Positions 1 through 8,394 of a stretch of 53,340 bases of DNA are shown here, piece after piece. Position numbers and translations under genes: made by a program. This DNA is from JADJAH01 sp964615795 (GTDB lineage Bacteria > Bacteroidota > Ignavibacteria > Tepidaquicellales > Tepidaquicellaceae), in NCBI GenBank assembly GCA_964615795.1, contig CAZTQR010000016.1, forward strand, positions 1-53,340, given 5' to 3'. Position 1 is the stretch's first letter; each line of letters starts with the position of its first letter. Below the pieces are notes generated by a model. The model saw only the letters and a program-made list of their open reading frames with translations. It was not told the DNA's origin and did no database searches.

Positions 1-1727
1 TCCAATGCTTTTTTCTTCTTTTCAGGTTCAACTTTGTTGTCGGCTTTTTCTTGTTGTAAATCTTCCTGCAATTGCTGAACATCTTTATTTCCTTCGGCTG
101 GTGGAGAAAATACACAAGCGATATTTAGCGGAACAAAATTTTCATCTTCTTTTAGTTTGTTCGCCTGAATCTCTTTGAATAGTTCGTAATATTCAATGGC
201 ATCATTGATTGAAGCCGTTGCTAAAATGGCATTAAACCGCTTGCTGTGCGTTGCCGCATCGTGTTTTTTCAGAATGGCGTTTACAACTGCTTTTTTATGG
301 TCGGTACTGCCAACGGTTATATTTTTTTCGGGCTTAAAATAGTCAATATGAAAACGCAACACGTTCCTATCTTCTATGGCATGCGTGATGGTGTAGTTGT
401 GTAACGGATTCTGGAAAATGTCTTTGGTGGTTACATAAGAACCAACTGTTCCGTCAATTTGTTTGTAGGTTGCGTTATCTTCAAAAATGGGTGTGCCTGT
501 AAAACCAAATAATTGGGCTTTCGGAAAAAACTCCTTTATGGCTTTGTGATTTTCTCCAAACTGTGAACGGTGACATTCGTCAAAAATGAAAACAATGCGT
601 TTGTCGCTTAATGCTTGCAAGCGTTCTTTGTAGTTGTTTTTGTTGTTTGGGTCTAACGCCAATCCGAGTTTTTGAATGGTTGTAACAATTACTTTGTTGG
701 CGTAATCTTCTGAAAGCATTCGTCTTACCAGTGTTTCTGTATTGGTGTTTTCTTCCACACAACCTTCCTGAAACTTGTTGAACTCTTCACGGGTTTGTCG
801 GTCAAGGTCTTTACGGTCAACTACAAACAAACATTTTTCAATATTTGGATTGTCTTTGAGCAGGGTAGATGCTTTGAAAGAAGTCAGTGTTTTTCCACTT
901 CCTGTTGTATGCCAAATGAAGCCGTTGCCTTTATGTTCCTGAATAGAATTTACAATTGCCTTCACTGCATAAATCTGATATGGTCGCATGACCATCAATT
1001 TTTGTTCGCTTGCCACCAATACCATGTATTTGCTTATCATTTGGCTTATTGTGCATTTGCTCAGAAACTTTTCAGAGAAATCGTCTAAGTGTGTGATTTT
1101 TTTATTGTCCTCACTAGCATATTGATATATAGGCAAAAACTGTTCGTCAGCATTAAAACTGAAATGAGCAGAGTTGTTATTGGCAAAATAGTAAGTGTTT
1201 GAACGGTTGCTCACAATAAACATCTGCATAAAGCAAAGCAATGAGTTTGTATAACCGTTTCCAGGGTCGCTTTTGTAGTCCACAATTTGCTGCATGGCTT
1301 TTCGTGGGCTAACCTCCAAACTTTTCAATTCAATTTGCACAACGGGAATTCCGTTAATCAACAAAATCACATCGTAACGATGGTTGCTGTTTTCAGTGTT
1401 TATGCGAAGTTGATTAATAACTTCAAATTCATTCTTGCACCAATCCTTAATGTTTACAAGTGAATAATGCAAAGGCGTTCCGTCCTCACGGAGAAATGTA
1501 TTTATTTCCCGTAAGCGTTTTGATGAAGCAAAAACGTCAGGATTAATAATCTCGTCCCGAAGTCTTGCAAATTCAGAATCGGTCAGGTTTACCCGATTGA
1601 GTTCCTGAAACTTCTCACGGAAATTCCTTTCAAGAGAATCCCTGTCCCGAATGTCTTTCCTGTAACTGTATTTCAGGTCAGTCAGTTTGACAATCAAACT
1701 ATCTTCTATTTGTGTCTCCTTAATCAT
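1..1727 (-). CDS. hsdR: Type I restriction enzyme R subunit (HsdR), C-terminus beyond window
   Basis: This is the motor and nuclease subunit of a type I restriction-modification complex, which cuts unmodified foreign DNA after ATP-driven translocation. I read the minus strand from ATG at 1727 and found no stop up to base 1, so about 575 residues of a protein usually near 1000 are visible. The nuclease core shows RYDV near residue 116 and QIELKS near 130. The helicase part shows HTTGSGKT (Walker A) near 272-279, DECHRSQ (Walker B, DEAH-like) near 383 and TGTPIF near 410. The reading frame is intact. No hsdM or hsdS lies upstream, so they must be beyond the left edge or absent. Base composition is more AT-rich than the genes to the right, which suggests transfer. 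Family assignment is firm; whether the system is complete cannot be seen. Confidence 0.93.
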   Translation of the reverse strand, partial: MIKETQIEDSLIVKLTDLKYSYRKDIRDRDSLERNFREKFQELNRVNLTDSEFARLRDEIINPDVFASSKRLREINTFLREDGTPLHYSLVNIKDWCKNEFEVINQLRINTENSNHRYDVILLINGIPVVQIELKSLEVSPRKAMQQIVDYKSDPGNGYTNSLLCFMQMFIVSNRSNTYYFANNNSAHFSFNADEQFLPIYQYASEDNKKITHLDDFSEKFLSKCTISQMISKYMVLVASEQKLMVMRPYQIYAVKAIVNSIQEHKGNGFIWHTTGSGKTLTSFKASTLLKDNPNIEKCLFVVDRKDLDRQTREEFNKFQEGCVEENTNTETLVRRMLSEDYANKVIVTTIQKLGLALDPNNKNNYKERLQALSDKRIVFIFDECHRSQFGENHKAIKEFFPKAQLFGFTGTPIFEDNATYKQIDGTVGSYVTTKDIFQNPLHNYTITHAIEDRNVLRFHIDYFKPEKNITVGSTDHKKAVVNAILKKHDAATHSKRFNAILATASINDAIEYYELFKEIQANKLKEDENFVPLNIACVFSPPAEGNKDVQQLQEDLQQEKADNKVEPEKKKKAL

Positions 1728-1882
1728 CTAAATGTTATGTCGATCAAAGTCTCTATTGAAAGTTTTAGTCTGTCTGTGTGGCCAGCTAAAATTGTTTTTA
1801 AAAAATGTGCGATGACAAAAAATGAAAAACATTTGTTTAGTCGGCATGTCTGCTTATTCGCTGTCCTGTTAGAATATGGCCT

Positions 1883-2029
1883 TTATGATGGCAACTTGTC
1901 AAAATGAATTGTCCTTGTTATAATCTTCAATTTGTTGTCATCCGTTTGATTTTTGAGCTGTCGCCATACACTTGCTTGTGAAACTTTAAGAAGGCGGGCA
2001 ATCAAGAGCACCTCACTTATTTCGTGCAT
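1883..2029 (-). CDS. Small helix-turn-helix protein candidate (48 aa)
   Basis: A 48-residue ORF begins at ATG 2029 and stops at 1883, 155 bases upstream of hsdR on the same strand. It reads MHEISEVLLIARLLKVSQAS and continues VWRQLKN, a pattern like the helix-turn-helix of excisionase-type (HTH_17-like) or small repressor proteins. An AT-rich stretch precedes it and there is no clear ribosome binding site. It could be a regulator of the restriction locus, a truncated remnant of a longer regulator, or chance coding. Its position directly ahead of hsdR and its well-formed HTH pattern favour a real small gene, but no homologue is recognised. Confidence 0.4.
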   Translation of the reverse strand: MHEISEVLLIARLLKVSQASVWRQLKNQTDDNKLKIITRTIHFDKLPS

Positions 2030-2484
2030 GCAATATAATTAAAAGCGCAAAAGTAAGAAGTAGCTATGTACGCCCGCTTTCGCTAAGCCCACTTAAAGCG
2101 CATTACTCTTTTGGCATTAGCTGGTCTGTGTCCGCAGTAGTATAGCACATAAGTTAGCCGTGGGTATGTCATTCAGCTCTGGTGCAATACTGTCGGGAGT
2201 GGATCATTTGGAGGATTTTGTCTTGGGATTAATTTTTCCATATTTGCCGCAAACTTTCATGTGCAAAATAACATTATCTTGCTCCGTGTAAATGATGTTG
2301 CCAATCCGCGAGGCAGAGTGAGAGGAGTGGTGTTAGAGAGCAAGGTTAATTGATGAGGGACTGGGTTATCGCTGAGCACCCTCATCATAAGAAAAACAAA
2401 ATGTAAAGTGAATAATGCGGGAAACTCAGCGAGAACGAAAAATGTTCTTGTCTACCGATAAACTTGACCGTTTGTACCGATAAG
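2030..2484. other. Gap in accessory region with an ORF remnant
   Basis: No complete gene is visible. On the minus strand 2332-2204 is an open frame of 42 codons with a protein-like C-terminal stretch (IGNIIYTEQDNVILHMKVCG) and no convincing start; a TAA precedes it directly. It may be the decayed 3' end of a lost gene. The gap also carries a 9-bp inverted repeat at 2351-2387. Two copies of TACCGATAA occur just before 2485 (2453 and 2476, 23 bases apart). A GTTAGCC at about 2154 recalls integron recombination sites, but no partner site was found. Confidence 0.35.
2351..2387 (-). terminator. Hairpin downstream of the GIY-YIG gene
   Basis: TGATGAGGG (2351-2359) and CCCTCATCA (2379-2387) are perfect 9-bp complements with a 19-base loop. 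It lies about 100 bases past the stop of the minus-strand gene ending at 2485, so it may end that transcript. No clean T-tract follows on either strand, so an intrinsic terminator is only suggested. Confidence 0.35.
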
Positions 2485-3117
2485 TTATTCCTCATTTGTA
2501 TATGTTTCATCATAGATGTCTTTCAAATTTTTGCCATTATATAACCAATAGCCAGTGGGTTGCACTGCATAATCAGAACGTAGAAGGTCTTTGGTTACTT
2601 TAGTAAGAGAAAACAAATCTTGTTGGTCTTTGTATCTCACTTTCTTCTCTTGCGCAACTTCCACCTCAATATTGTCCTTTTCAGTAAATTTTAAATAAGA
2701 ACCAATTGGAATTCCCATCTCCGTAAAATTTAATGGCGGTCGTCTTTGTTTTTCAAGTTTTTTGCCTGCGTCTCTCTGTTCCGCTGTAGTATTTTCTATT
2801 ATCTCCTTATTAATTTCGGCGGTAATTATTTTCTTCTCAAAGAGTTGTAGAATTGCAATTGCTTGGTCTGGTTCTATTTTGAAAAATTCCCGTTGAGGAA
2901 AACGATAAGGTCTGAATGCTTTGTGTAAGGCACTCTCAACTTTGCTACAGTCATCAACCTGACAGGCAAATTCACATTTAAACGGAACTGGAACATTTGT
3001 TGTGAACAATTCTTTAAGTCTGTCCTCAATTTTGAGTCGAGTTGTTAAACCAATTTTGACAATTCCAGGCATTGCAGGATTTGTCAGCACATATACTAGA
3101 CCATTGTCTTTTTCCAT
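2485..3117 (-). CDS. GIY-YIG / T5orf172-domain protein
   Basis: This 210-residue protein starts at ATG 3117. Residues about 6-95 fit the T5orf172/GIY-YIG superfamily: LVYVLTNPAMPGIVKIG, then a conserved Arg-Leu-Lys-Glu-Leu helix, CEFACQVDD, ALHKAFRPYR and REFF. This fold is found in nucleases and DNA-binding proteins of phages, repair and defence systems. A charged linker (about 100-125) leads to a C-terminal domain with SLTKVTKDLL and TGYWLYNGKNLKDIYDE, which resembles RAMA-like domains of restriction-associated proteins. It is AT-rich like hsdR and unlike the genes to the right, so it probably belongs to the same acquired segment. The N-terminal domain call is good; the C-terminal one is tentative and the substrate is unknown. 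Confidence 0.75.
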   Translation of the reverse strand: MEKDNGLVYVLTNPAMPGIVKIGLTTRLKIEDRLKELFTTNVPVPFKCEFACQVDDCSKVESALHKAFRPYRFPQREFFKIEPDQAIAILQLFEKKIITAEINKEIIENTTAEQRDAGKKLEKQRRPPLNFTEMGIPIGSYLKFTEKDNIEVEVAQEKKVRYKDQQDLFSLTKVTKDLLRSDYAVQPTGYWLYNGKNLKDIYDETYTNEE

Positions 3118-3293
3118 TTTGTAAGAGTATTATTTTGTTCGTTTTTTCTCCCGATATTTGAAATGATCGTAACAATCATAAGCCCGTAAATACTACCAAT
3201 ACTATTTAGCATATCCACACCGTGCTTTGCGATTTTACGCAACATAATATTCCTGATCTCTTCAATTAATGAAATTAACGAACACCAGGCCCC
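3118..3293. other. Junction between accessory and core segments
   Basis: These 176 bases carry no visible gene. To the left the DNA is AT-rich with restriction-type genes; to the right begins a higher-GC operon of core lipid genes. No transposase, integrase, tRNA or clear direct repeat marks an insertion end here. Confidence 0.4.
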
Positions 3294-4004
3294 TCATATA
3301 TCCCCCCTCACCGGCCGTACGATGAGGTCTTCTATCACGACTTTCTTCGGTTTGTTGTAAACATCGAATGTGATCTCGGCGATGTCGGCGGGGGTCATCA
3401 TGCGGTTGCGGTAGCGCTGGCGCGCCTTGCTTTCCCACATCGCGGTGTCAACTGCGCCGGGGAAGATGTTGCAGATCTTTATGTCGTATCTTCGTACTTC
3501 GGTCCTTATGCAGTTTGCCATTGCACTCATGCCGGCCTTTGATGCGGAGTAAACCGCGCTGTTCTCAAATGCGGTGCTCGCGGCTACGGAAAGTATGTTG
3601 ATGATGCTTCCGTGCTTCTTCTTTATCATCTGCGGAAGCACTGCCTTCATGCAAATGAACGGGCCCTTCAGATTTGTGTCAATGACGTTGTTGTAATCCT
3701 GTGTCTTTGTCTCGAGAAATGATTTGAACACAGTCGCGCCGGCATTGTTGATGAGCACATCTATTGTGCCGTACTTCTCGCGTATGCGCTTCGCCGTGAG
3801 GAACACGCTCCTCTCAGACATTACGTTGCAAACGAATGCGCTCGCCTCTCTTCCGGCAAACTTGATCTCGCTCACTATGCGGACAAGCCTGGATTTTCTT
3901 CTTGCTGTAACCACTACTATGCATCCTTCCTTCGAGAACTTCTCGGCAATTGCTTTGCCTATTCCCGTGGATGCTCCTGTGACCCAGACTACCTTGTTCT
4001 TCAT
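3294..4004 (-). CDS. Short-chain dehydrogenase/reductase (SDR)
   Basis: An NAD(P)-dependent oxidoreductase of the classical SDR family, 236 residues, cytosolic. It shows the cofactor motif TGASTGIG at residues 10-16, NNAG at 86-89, catalytic Ser139, and Tyr152/Lys156 in YSASK. I chose ATG 4004 because the motif then sits at the usual distance from the N-terminus; an upstream in-frame start at 4100 would overlap the mutase gene and add 32 uncharacteristic residues. It is the last gene of the minus-strand lipid operon, 22 bases after the mutase. Its substrate cannot be read from sequence; it is less like FabG than the gene at 6092, so a hydroxyacyl-CoA, alcohol or sugar-type substrate is as likely as 3-oxoacyl-ACP. 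Confidence 0.85.
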   Translation of the reverse strand: MKNKVVWVTGASTGIGKAIAEKFSKEGCIVVVTARRKSRLVRIVSEIKFAGREASAFVCNVMSERSVFLTAKRIREKYGTIDVLINNAGATVFKSFLETKTQDYNNVIDTNLKGPFICMKAVLPQMIKKKHGSIINILSVAASTAFENSAVYSASKAGMSAMANCIRTEVRRYDIKICNIFPGAVDTAMWESKARQRYRNRMMTPADIAEITFDVYNKPKKVVIEDLIVRPVRGDI

Positions 4005-4026
4005 ATTTGTTCTTTTCAGCGTTTTG

Positions 4027-5601
4027 CTATATTCCTTTATACTCGCCCCAGACTTCGCGCAGGGAATTTGAGATCTCGCCAACGGTTGCGTAACTCTCAA
4101 CCGCTTCGAGGAGATAAGGCAAAAGGTTCTCGTCCGTCATGGCCTTTTCCTTAACTGTATCAAGGCAACGGGTAACTTTCTCGTTGTCCCTTGAGGAGCG
4201 CAGTTTCTTTAGCCGCTCGATCTGCCTGTCCCTTACGGAGTCATCTATCTTGAGCAGTGTGTGCTCTTCATGTGCATCGGTCTCAAATTCATTTACGCCC
4301 ACTTCAATGATCTCCTTGCTCTCAAGCTGTCTCTGAAGTTCGTAGGCATGCTTTTCTATCTCATTCTTCTGGAAGCCGTACTCTATCGCCTTGAGCGCTC
4401 CGCCAAGTTCATCAATTCTCGTGATATATTCCATAGCTTTCTCTTCTATCTGATCCGTCATGTGTTCCACAAGGTAAGAACCTCCGAGCACGTCAACACT
4501 GTCGGCCACGCCGCTTTCATAGGCTATTATCTGCTGTGTCCTCAATGCGGTCTGAACAGATCCTTCTGTGGGAAGCGCGAGCGCTTCGTCTTTGGCATTT
4601 GTGTGAAGCGACTGGCAACCTCCAACCACCGCGGCAAGCGCCTGAATGGTAACGCGCACAATGTTGTTCTCGATCTGCTTGTCAGAAAGCGTGGAGCCGC
4701 CCGTCTGCGCATGGAACCTGAGTTTCATGCTGTTCGGGTCCTTTGCGTTGAATCTCTCCTTCATGATCTTCGCCCAAAGCCTTCTTGCCGCCCTGAACTT
4801 TGCAACTTCCTCAATAAAGTTGTTGTGAGAGTTGAAGAAGAATGATAATCGCTTTGCAAAGGCATCAACATCAAGCCCTGAAGCTATCGCTGACCTTACA
4901 TATTCGATGCCGTCCGAAAGCGTGAACGCAACTTCCTGCACTGCGCTTGATCCGGCTTCGCGGATGTGATATCCGCTTATTGAGATCGTATTCCATGAGG
5001 GCAGATTCTCACTGCACCATTTGAATATGTCCGTGATAAGCCTCATTGACTGCTTGGGCGGGTAGATGTATGTCCCTCTTGCTATGTATTCCTTAAGCAG
5101 GTCATTTTGAATGGTGCCCGACAGCTTCCTGAGATCGGCGTTCTGCTTCTTTGCAATTGCAACATACATGAGAAGAAGCAGTGATGCAGTTGCATTGATA
5201 GTCATTGATGTGGTCACCTTGTCAAGTGATATGTCGTCGAACAGAACTTCCATATCCTGAAGAGAATTTATCGCAACGCCCGCTTTCCCGACTTCGCCTT
5301 CGCTCATTGGATCGTCCGAATCATAACCGATCTGCGTTGGCAGATCGAATGCCACTGATAACCCGGTTGTCCCGGAGTTGATGAGAAACTTATAGCGCTT
5401 GTTTGACTCTTCTGCGGTTGCAAATCCCGCATACTGCCTCATTGTCCAGAACTTTGACCTGTACATTGACGAGTGTACACCGCGGGTGTAGGGAAATTCT
5501 CCGGGAGGTATTGATGAAACCGGTTCGCTCAGAAATTCCGGCACTTCTATTCCCGAATCGGTAACAAATTCTTTCTTTCTTAACTTTATCTGCTTTCCCA
5601 T
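4027..5601 (-). CDS. Methylmalonyl-CoA mutase, catalytic subunit without B12 domain
   Basis: This enzyme interconverts succinyl-CoA and methylmalonyl-CoA by a cobalamin radical mechanism, in propionate formation or use. The 524 residues cover the TIM-barrel substrate half. Recognisable features are RQYAGFATAEESN with Tyr57, YIYPPKQSMR with Arg187, and ISGYHIREAG with His212; these align with Tyr89, Arg207 and His244 of Propionibacterium MutB. The Tyr/Arg pair is the methylmalonyl type rather than the Phe/Gln pair of isobutyryl-CoA mutase. The protein stops at SLREVWGEYKGI, where the linker to the B12-binding domain would begin, so a separate cobalamin-binding subunit must be encoded outside the window. 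The chaperone GTPase MeaB is at 52220. It sits mid-operon between a lipoprotein-like gene and an SDR. Confidence 0.93.
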   Translation of the reverse strand: MGKQIKLRKKEFVTDSGIEVPEFLSEPVSSIPPGEFPYTRGVHSSMYRSKFWTMRQYAGFATAEESNKRYKFLINSGTTGLSVAFDLPTQIGYDSDDPMSEGEVGKAGVAINSLQDMEVLFDDISLDKVTTSMTINATASLLLLMYVAIAKKQNADLRKLSGTIQNDLLKEYIARGTYIYPPKQSMRLITDIFKWCSENLPSWNTISISGYHIREAGSSAVQEVAFTLSDGIEYVRSAIASGLDVDAFAKRLSFFFNSHNNFIEEVAKFRAARRLWAKIMKERFNAKDPNSMKLRFHAQTGGSTLSDKQIENNIVRVTIQALAAVVGGCQSLHTNAKDEALALPTEGSVQTALRTQQIIAYESGVADSVDVLGGSYLVEHMTDQIEEKAMEYITRIDELGGALKAIEYGFQKNEIEKHAYELQRQLESKEIIEVGVNEFETDAHEEHTLLKIDDSVRDRQIERLKKLRSSRDNEKVTRCLDTVKEKAMTDENLLPYLLEAVESYATVGEISNSLREVWGEYKGI

Positions 5602-5650
5602 TTTGTGTTCAGCGTTAATTCATTCTTTTAGAAACATTCTTCGAATTACT

Positions 5651-6088
5651 CTATTTCTTGAGAAGACTCCTGTCCTCCGTTCTTGTGTAAGTCTTTCCCG
5701 ACTCCACTGACTCAAGAGTGTTAGGATCCTTCATCCTTATCAGCCATGTGTTCTTCTCCCAGAAGGTCGGTTTCTTCTCAAGTGTCACAAGCATTGTGTT
5801 GTCGGGATTTTTGGTGATCGTGTACTTGGTCTTGTGGCCTACTGCAATTTCCTGCGGAGATACGGGAGACTTCTGCCTGATGACATAATAAAAGGTATCT
5901 TTCTCAAACGCGGCGATCAGCTTTGAGCTGTCATCGTAGTAGTAAAAGATCTTACCTATCAGCGGATCGCCGCCGCAGCCCTGCATTGAAGCCAGTGAAA
6001 GCATTATGTAAGCAACGGTGAAAGCCAAAGCGATCGCTGTAACCCGTGAATTCTTCCTGATCATTGATGATGAGTTTTTAATTTGCAT
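5651..6088 (-). CDS. Small lipoprotein-like protein in the fab/mutase operon
   Basis: Function not recognised. The 145-residue product has a basic N-terminus (IRKNSR), a hydrophobic stretch at about residues 16-34, then LASMQGCGG, where the Cys could be a lipidation site although the lipobox is weak. The remainder is about 105 residues, rich in Tyr, Lys and Thr with alternating patterns typical of beta strands. A second start (Met9, 6064) is equally possible and gives a more compact signal sequence. The gene lies 3 bases after fabG and 49 bases before the mutase, so it is almost certainly co-transcribed with them. It may be an envelope protein carried along in the operon. Confidence 0.6.
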   Translation of the reverse strand: MQIKNSSSMIRKNSRVTAIALAFTVAYIMLSLASMQGCGGDPLIGKIFYYYDDSSKLIAAFEKDTFYYVIRQKSPVSPQEIAVGHKTKYTITKNPDNTMLVTLEKKPTFWEKNTWLIRMKDPNTLESVESGKTYTRTEDRSLLKK

Positions 6089-6091
6089 TTG

Positions 6092-6814
6092 CTACATCAC
6101 AAGGCCGCCGTCAACGCAAATGACCTGGCCGGTTATGTAAGATGAGTGGTCTGATGAAAGGAACATCGCAAGGTCCGCGACATCCTTTCCACTGCCGAGC
6201 CTCTTAAGCGGGATCGCCTCAAGATACTTTGCCTTAACTTCATCGGACAGCTTGCCCGTCATCTCTGTCTCTATGAATCCCGGTGCTACTGCATTTATGT
6301 TGATGCTTCGAGAAGCCAGCTCTTTGGCAACAGATTTTGTGAAGCCTATCACACCCGATTTTGAAGCGACGTAATTTGCCTGTCCGGGATTACCGGTGAT
6401 GCCGACAACCGATGTAATGTTCACGATCTTTCCGTACCTTTTTCCCATCATGTGCCTTGTGACAGCTTTCGTCATATTGAATACGCCCTTGAGGTTGGTG
6501 TCTATCACTGCATCCCAGTCATCCTCGCTCATTCTCATAAGTAGTCCGTCCTTTGTTATGCCGGCGTTGTTCACAAGCACATCTATCTTCTGATAATCCG
6601 CAATAACGGCATCAACAAGCGCCTGCACAGAGCTCTGATCGGCAACATCGCACTGATGATGCCTGATGCCGAGCGAATCGAAGTGAGCCGCATCAACAGC
6701 ATTCTTATATGTAATGACAACCTGCGCACCCGACTTTGCAAACTCTTCAGCGATCGTTTTGCCTATGCCGCGTGATCCTCCGGTGACAATCACCGTCTTT
6801 CCCGTGAAGCTCAA
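6092..6814 (-). CDS. fabG: 3-oxoacyl-[ACP] reductase FabG
   Basis: FabG reduces 3-oxoacyl-ACP with NADPH in each round of fatty-acid elongation. The 240 residues show TGGSRGIG at 11-18, NNAG at 82-85, and the catalytic triad Ser135, Tyr148 and Lys152 (YVASK), with the FabG-typical 'ITKDGLLMRM' and the C-terminal 'YITGQVICVDGGLVM'. The start is TTG at 6814; the start overlaps the stop of the upstream DUF3109 gene as TTGA, so translational coupling is likely. Together with fabD upstream this marks a fatty-acid synthesis operon. No acpP or fabF follows in the window, which is unusual, since those commonly sit next to fabG. Confidence 0.94.
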   Translation of the reverse strand: MSFTGKTVIVTGGSRGIGKTIAEEFAKSGAQVVITYKNAVDAAHFDSLGIRHHQCDVADQSSVQALVDAVIADYQKIDVLVNNAGITKDGLLMRMSEDDWDAVIDTNLKGVFNMTKAVTRHMMGKRYGKIVNITSVVGITGNPGQANYVASKSGVIGFTKSVAKELASRSININAVAPGFIETEMTGKLSDEVKAKYLEAIPLKRLGSGKDVADLAMFLSSDHSSYITGQVICVDGGLVM

Positions 6815-7464
6815 ACTTTCTCCTTTTTTTCTTTTGTGAAATTGATCTTGCCTTTGTAATTCAGTTCATAGTGTTCTTTGAGAAAAATATAACCGTCATT
6901 GCCGACTATGTGTATCAGTTCTTCGGTCATCGCTTCAAAAACAGTCTGCGTATAATTTTCGGGATGTTTCGTCCCGCAGTAATCAAGCCTGTCCGCATGG
7001 TCAAGGTCGCAGGTGAGAACTTTGTCAATGATAGCGAGGGGATACATAATGCAGTACTCGGGTTTGATCGCCCACTTGTGCATTCCGTTCTCAACAGCCA
7101 TAACCTGAAGTGAGCAGCGCCCGATACTGTCATTGAACACGCACCTGCTTCTTCCTGAAGCATCGTCGAAAACCTCTGTGCCCAATGCATAGCCGGAAGG
7201 GAAGTCGTTGTCCTCTTCAGGCTCCTCCTCAAACCATGCGCTTTCGTCTTTGGGCTGATGCTTGTCCATCACTGCCTTTATCTTCTCCTTGTGCTCAAGG
7301 ATCACCGGCACAAAATTCACATCCACATATACGCCCCAGTGACAGCACCTGCCGCCGCAAATGCTCAGTTCGCATCCCGGCACGAATCCCTGAGTGAATA
7401 TTACCGGGTCTATCTTCAGCCCGTTGAACTCTAAGTATTCTTTGTATTCTTTGCTTGCGCTCAT
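6811..7464 (-). CDS. DUF3109 family cysteine-rich protein
   Basis: The 217-residue protein matches the DUF3109 family common in Bacteroidota. Conserved cysteines occur as CELSICGGRCCHWG (residues about 31-44), RCVFND, GRCSLQ, CIMYPL, TCDLDHADRLDYCG. This spacing suggests metal or iron-sulfur binding, but no biochemical function is established. An acidic insert (EEEPEEDND) lies near residue 80. It starts with ATG directly after the fabD stop, with no gap, and its own stop overlaps the fabG start. The tight packing between two fatty-acid synthesis genes implies co-translation, though not necessarily a shared pathway. Confidence 0.85.
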   Translation of the reverse strand: MSASKEYKEYLEFNGLKIDPVIFTQGFVPGCELSICGGRCCHWGVYVDVNFVPVILEHKEKIKAVMDKHQPKDESAWFEEEPEEDNDFPSGYALGTEVFDDASGRSRCVFNDSIGRCSLQVMAVENGMHKWAIKPEYCIMYPLAIIDKVLTCDLDHADRLDYCGTKHPENYTQTVFEAMTEELIHIVGNDGYIFLKEHYELNYKGKINFTKEKKEKV

Positions 7465-8394
7465 TCAGTTCGCGAGTGATCTAAGGTCGTCGGCAGTTCC
7501 AATGCTGAACGTCTCGGCTTCCGGAGCAATTCTTTTGATGAGCCCTGAGAGAACCTTACCACTGCCGATCTCATAGAACTTCGTCACGCGCATTTCCTTC
7601 ACCATACTCGTAATCAACTGCATCCACTTAACGGAGGAGATAAGTTGCCTGAACAATGAATTCCTTATTCCGTCCTTCAGCTGGATCGGTTCAGCCTCAG
7701 CATTTGTGTAGACAGGTATGGACGCATCCCTGAATTCAGTATTGTATATCGCCGAGCGAAGTTCTTCCGAAGCGGGAAGCATAAGGTCGGAATGAAATGC
7801 ACCGCTCACCTGAAGCTCTTTCACCATCTTGCTTTTGAAAGGTTCTGCCTTGGCGATTGCCATTGCCCTGCGCACTGCATCAACATCCCCCGAAATAACG
7901 ATCTGTCCGGGAGCATTGTAATTTGCGGGCTGAACGATTTGATTCTCACTTGCAGTCTTGCATATCGCGTCAATCTGTTCTTCATTCATTCCGATTATTG
8001 CGGCCATCGTTCCCGGCCTGCTTAAGCCCGATTCAAGCATCAGTTCGCCTCGTTTCTTTACAAGCTTCAGACCGTCTTCAAAGCCAAGTGATCCGGCATA
8101 AACATTTGCGGTGTATTCGCCAAGCGAATGCCCCGCGGTTGTATCTGCGGTCAGTTTGTCGTTGATCAGCCTTGTGAGTATGTATGAATGTACAAACAAA
8201 GCCGGCTGTGTGATGTGAGTCTGTGTAAGCAGTTCGGCAGGTCCCTCAAAAGAAATTGCACTTAGCGGCAGACCCATTATCTCATCTGCCTTTGAGTAGA
8301 TATCTTTTGCAAGGTCAAAGGAATCGTACAGATCTTTGCCCATGCCTACTGCCTGAGAACCTTGTCCGGGGAATACGAATGCGGTCTTGGTCAT
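7465..8394 (-). CDS. fabD: Malonyl-CoA:ACP transacylase FabD
   Basis: FabD loads malonyl groups onto acyl carrier protein for fatty-acid synthesis. The 309 residues begin MTKTAFVFPGQGSQ, which is the family N-terminus. The nucleophile is Ser90 in GHSLGEY, and the catalytic His is in SGAFHSDLM near residue 200. I chose ATG 8394; an upstream in-frame TTG at 8409 would add five residues and has no better ribosome site. It is the first gene of a minus-strand operon running fabD, DUF3109, fabG, lipoprotein, mutase, SDR, so its promoter must lie in the divergent region shared with acs. Confidence 0.94.
   Translation of the reverse strand: MTKTAFVFPGQGSQAVGMGKDLYDSFDLAKDIYSKADEIMGLPLSAISFEGPAELLTQTHITQPALFVHSYILTRLINDKLTADTTAGHSLGEYTANVYAGSLGFEDGLKLVKKRGELMLESGLSRPGTMAAIIGMNEEQIDAICKTASENQIVQPANYNAPGQIVISGDVDAVRRAMAIAKAEPFKSKMVKELQVSGAFHSDLMLPASEELRSAIYNTEFRDASIPVYTNAEAEPIQLKDGIRNSLFRQLISSVKWMQLITSMVKEMRVTKFYEIGSGKVLSGLIKRIAPEAETFSIGTADDLRSLAN

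Noticed and set aside
2070..2175. GTTAGCC and GCTAAGCCC, resembling an integron attC site
   Set aside because: The core sites have mismatches to GTTRRRY/RYYYAAC and the arms do not pair as in attC.
3294..4100. Longer SDR starting at 4100
   Set aside because: It would overlap the mutase gene, and the extra 32 residues do not look like an SDR N-terminus.
4261..4845. A 194-codon frame antisense to the mutase
   Set aside because: The opposite strand encodes a mutase with conserved catalytic motifs throughout; the antisense frame has no recognisable features.
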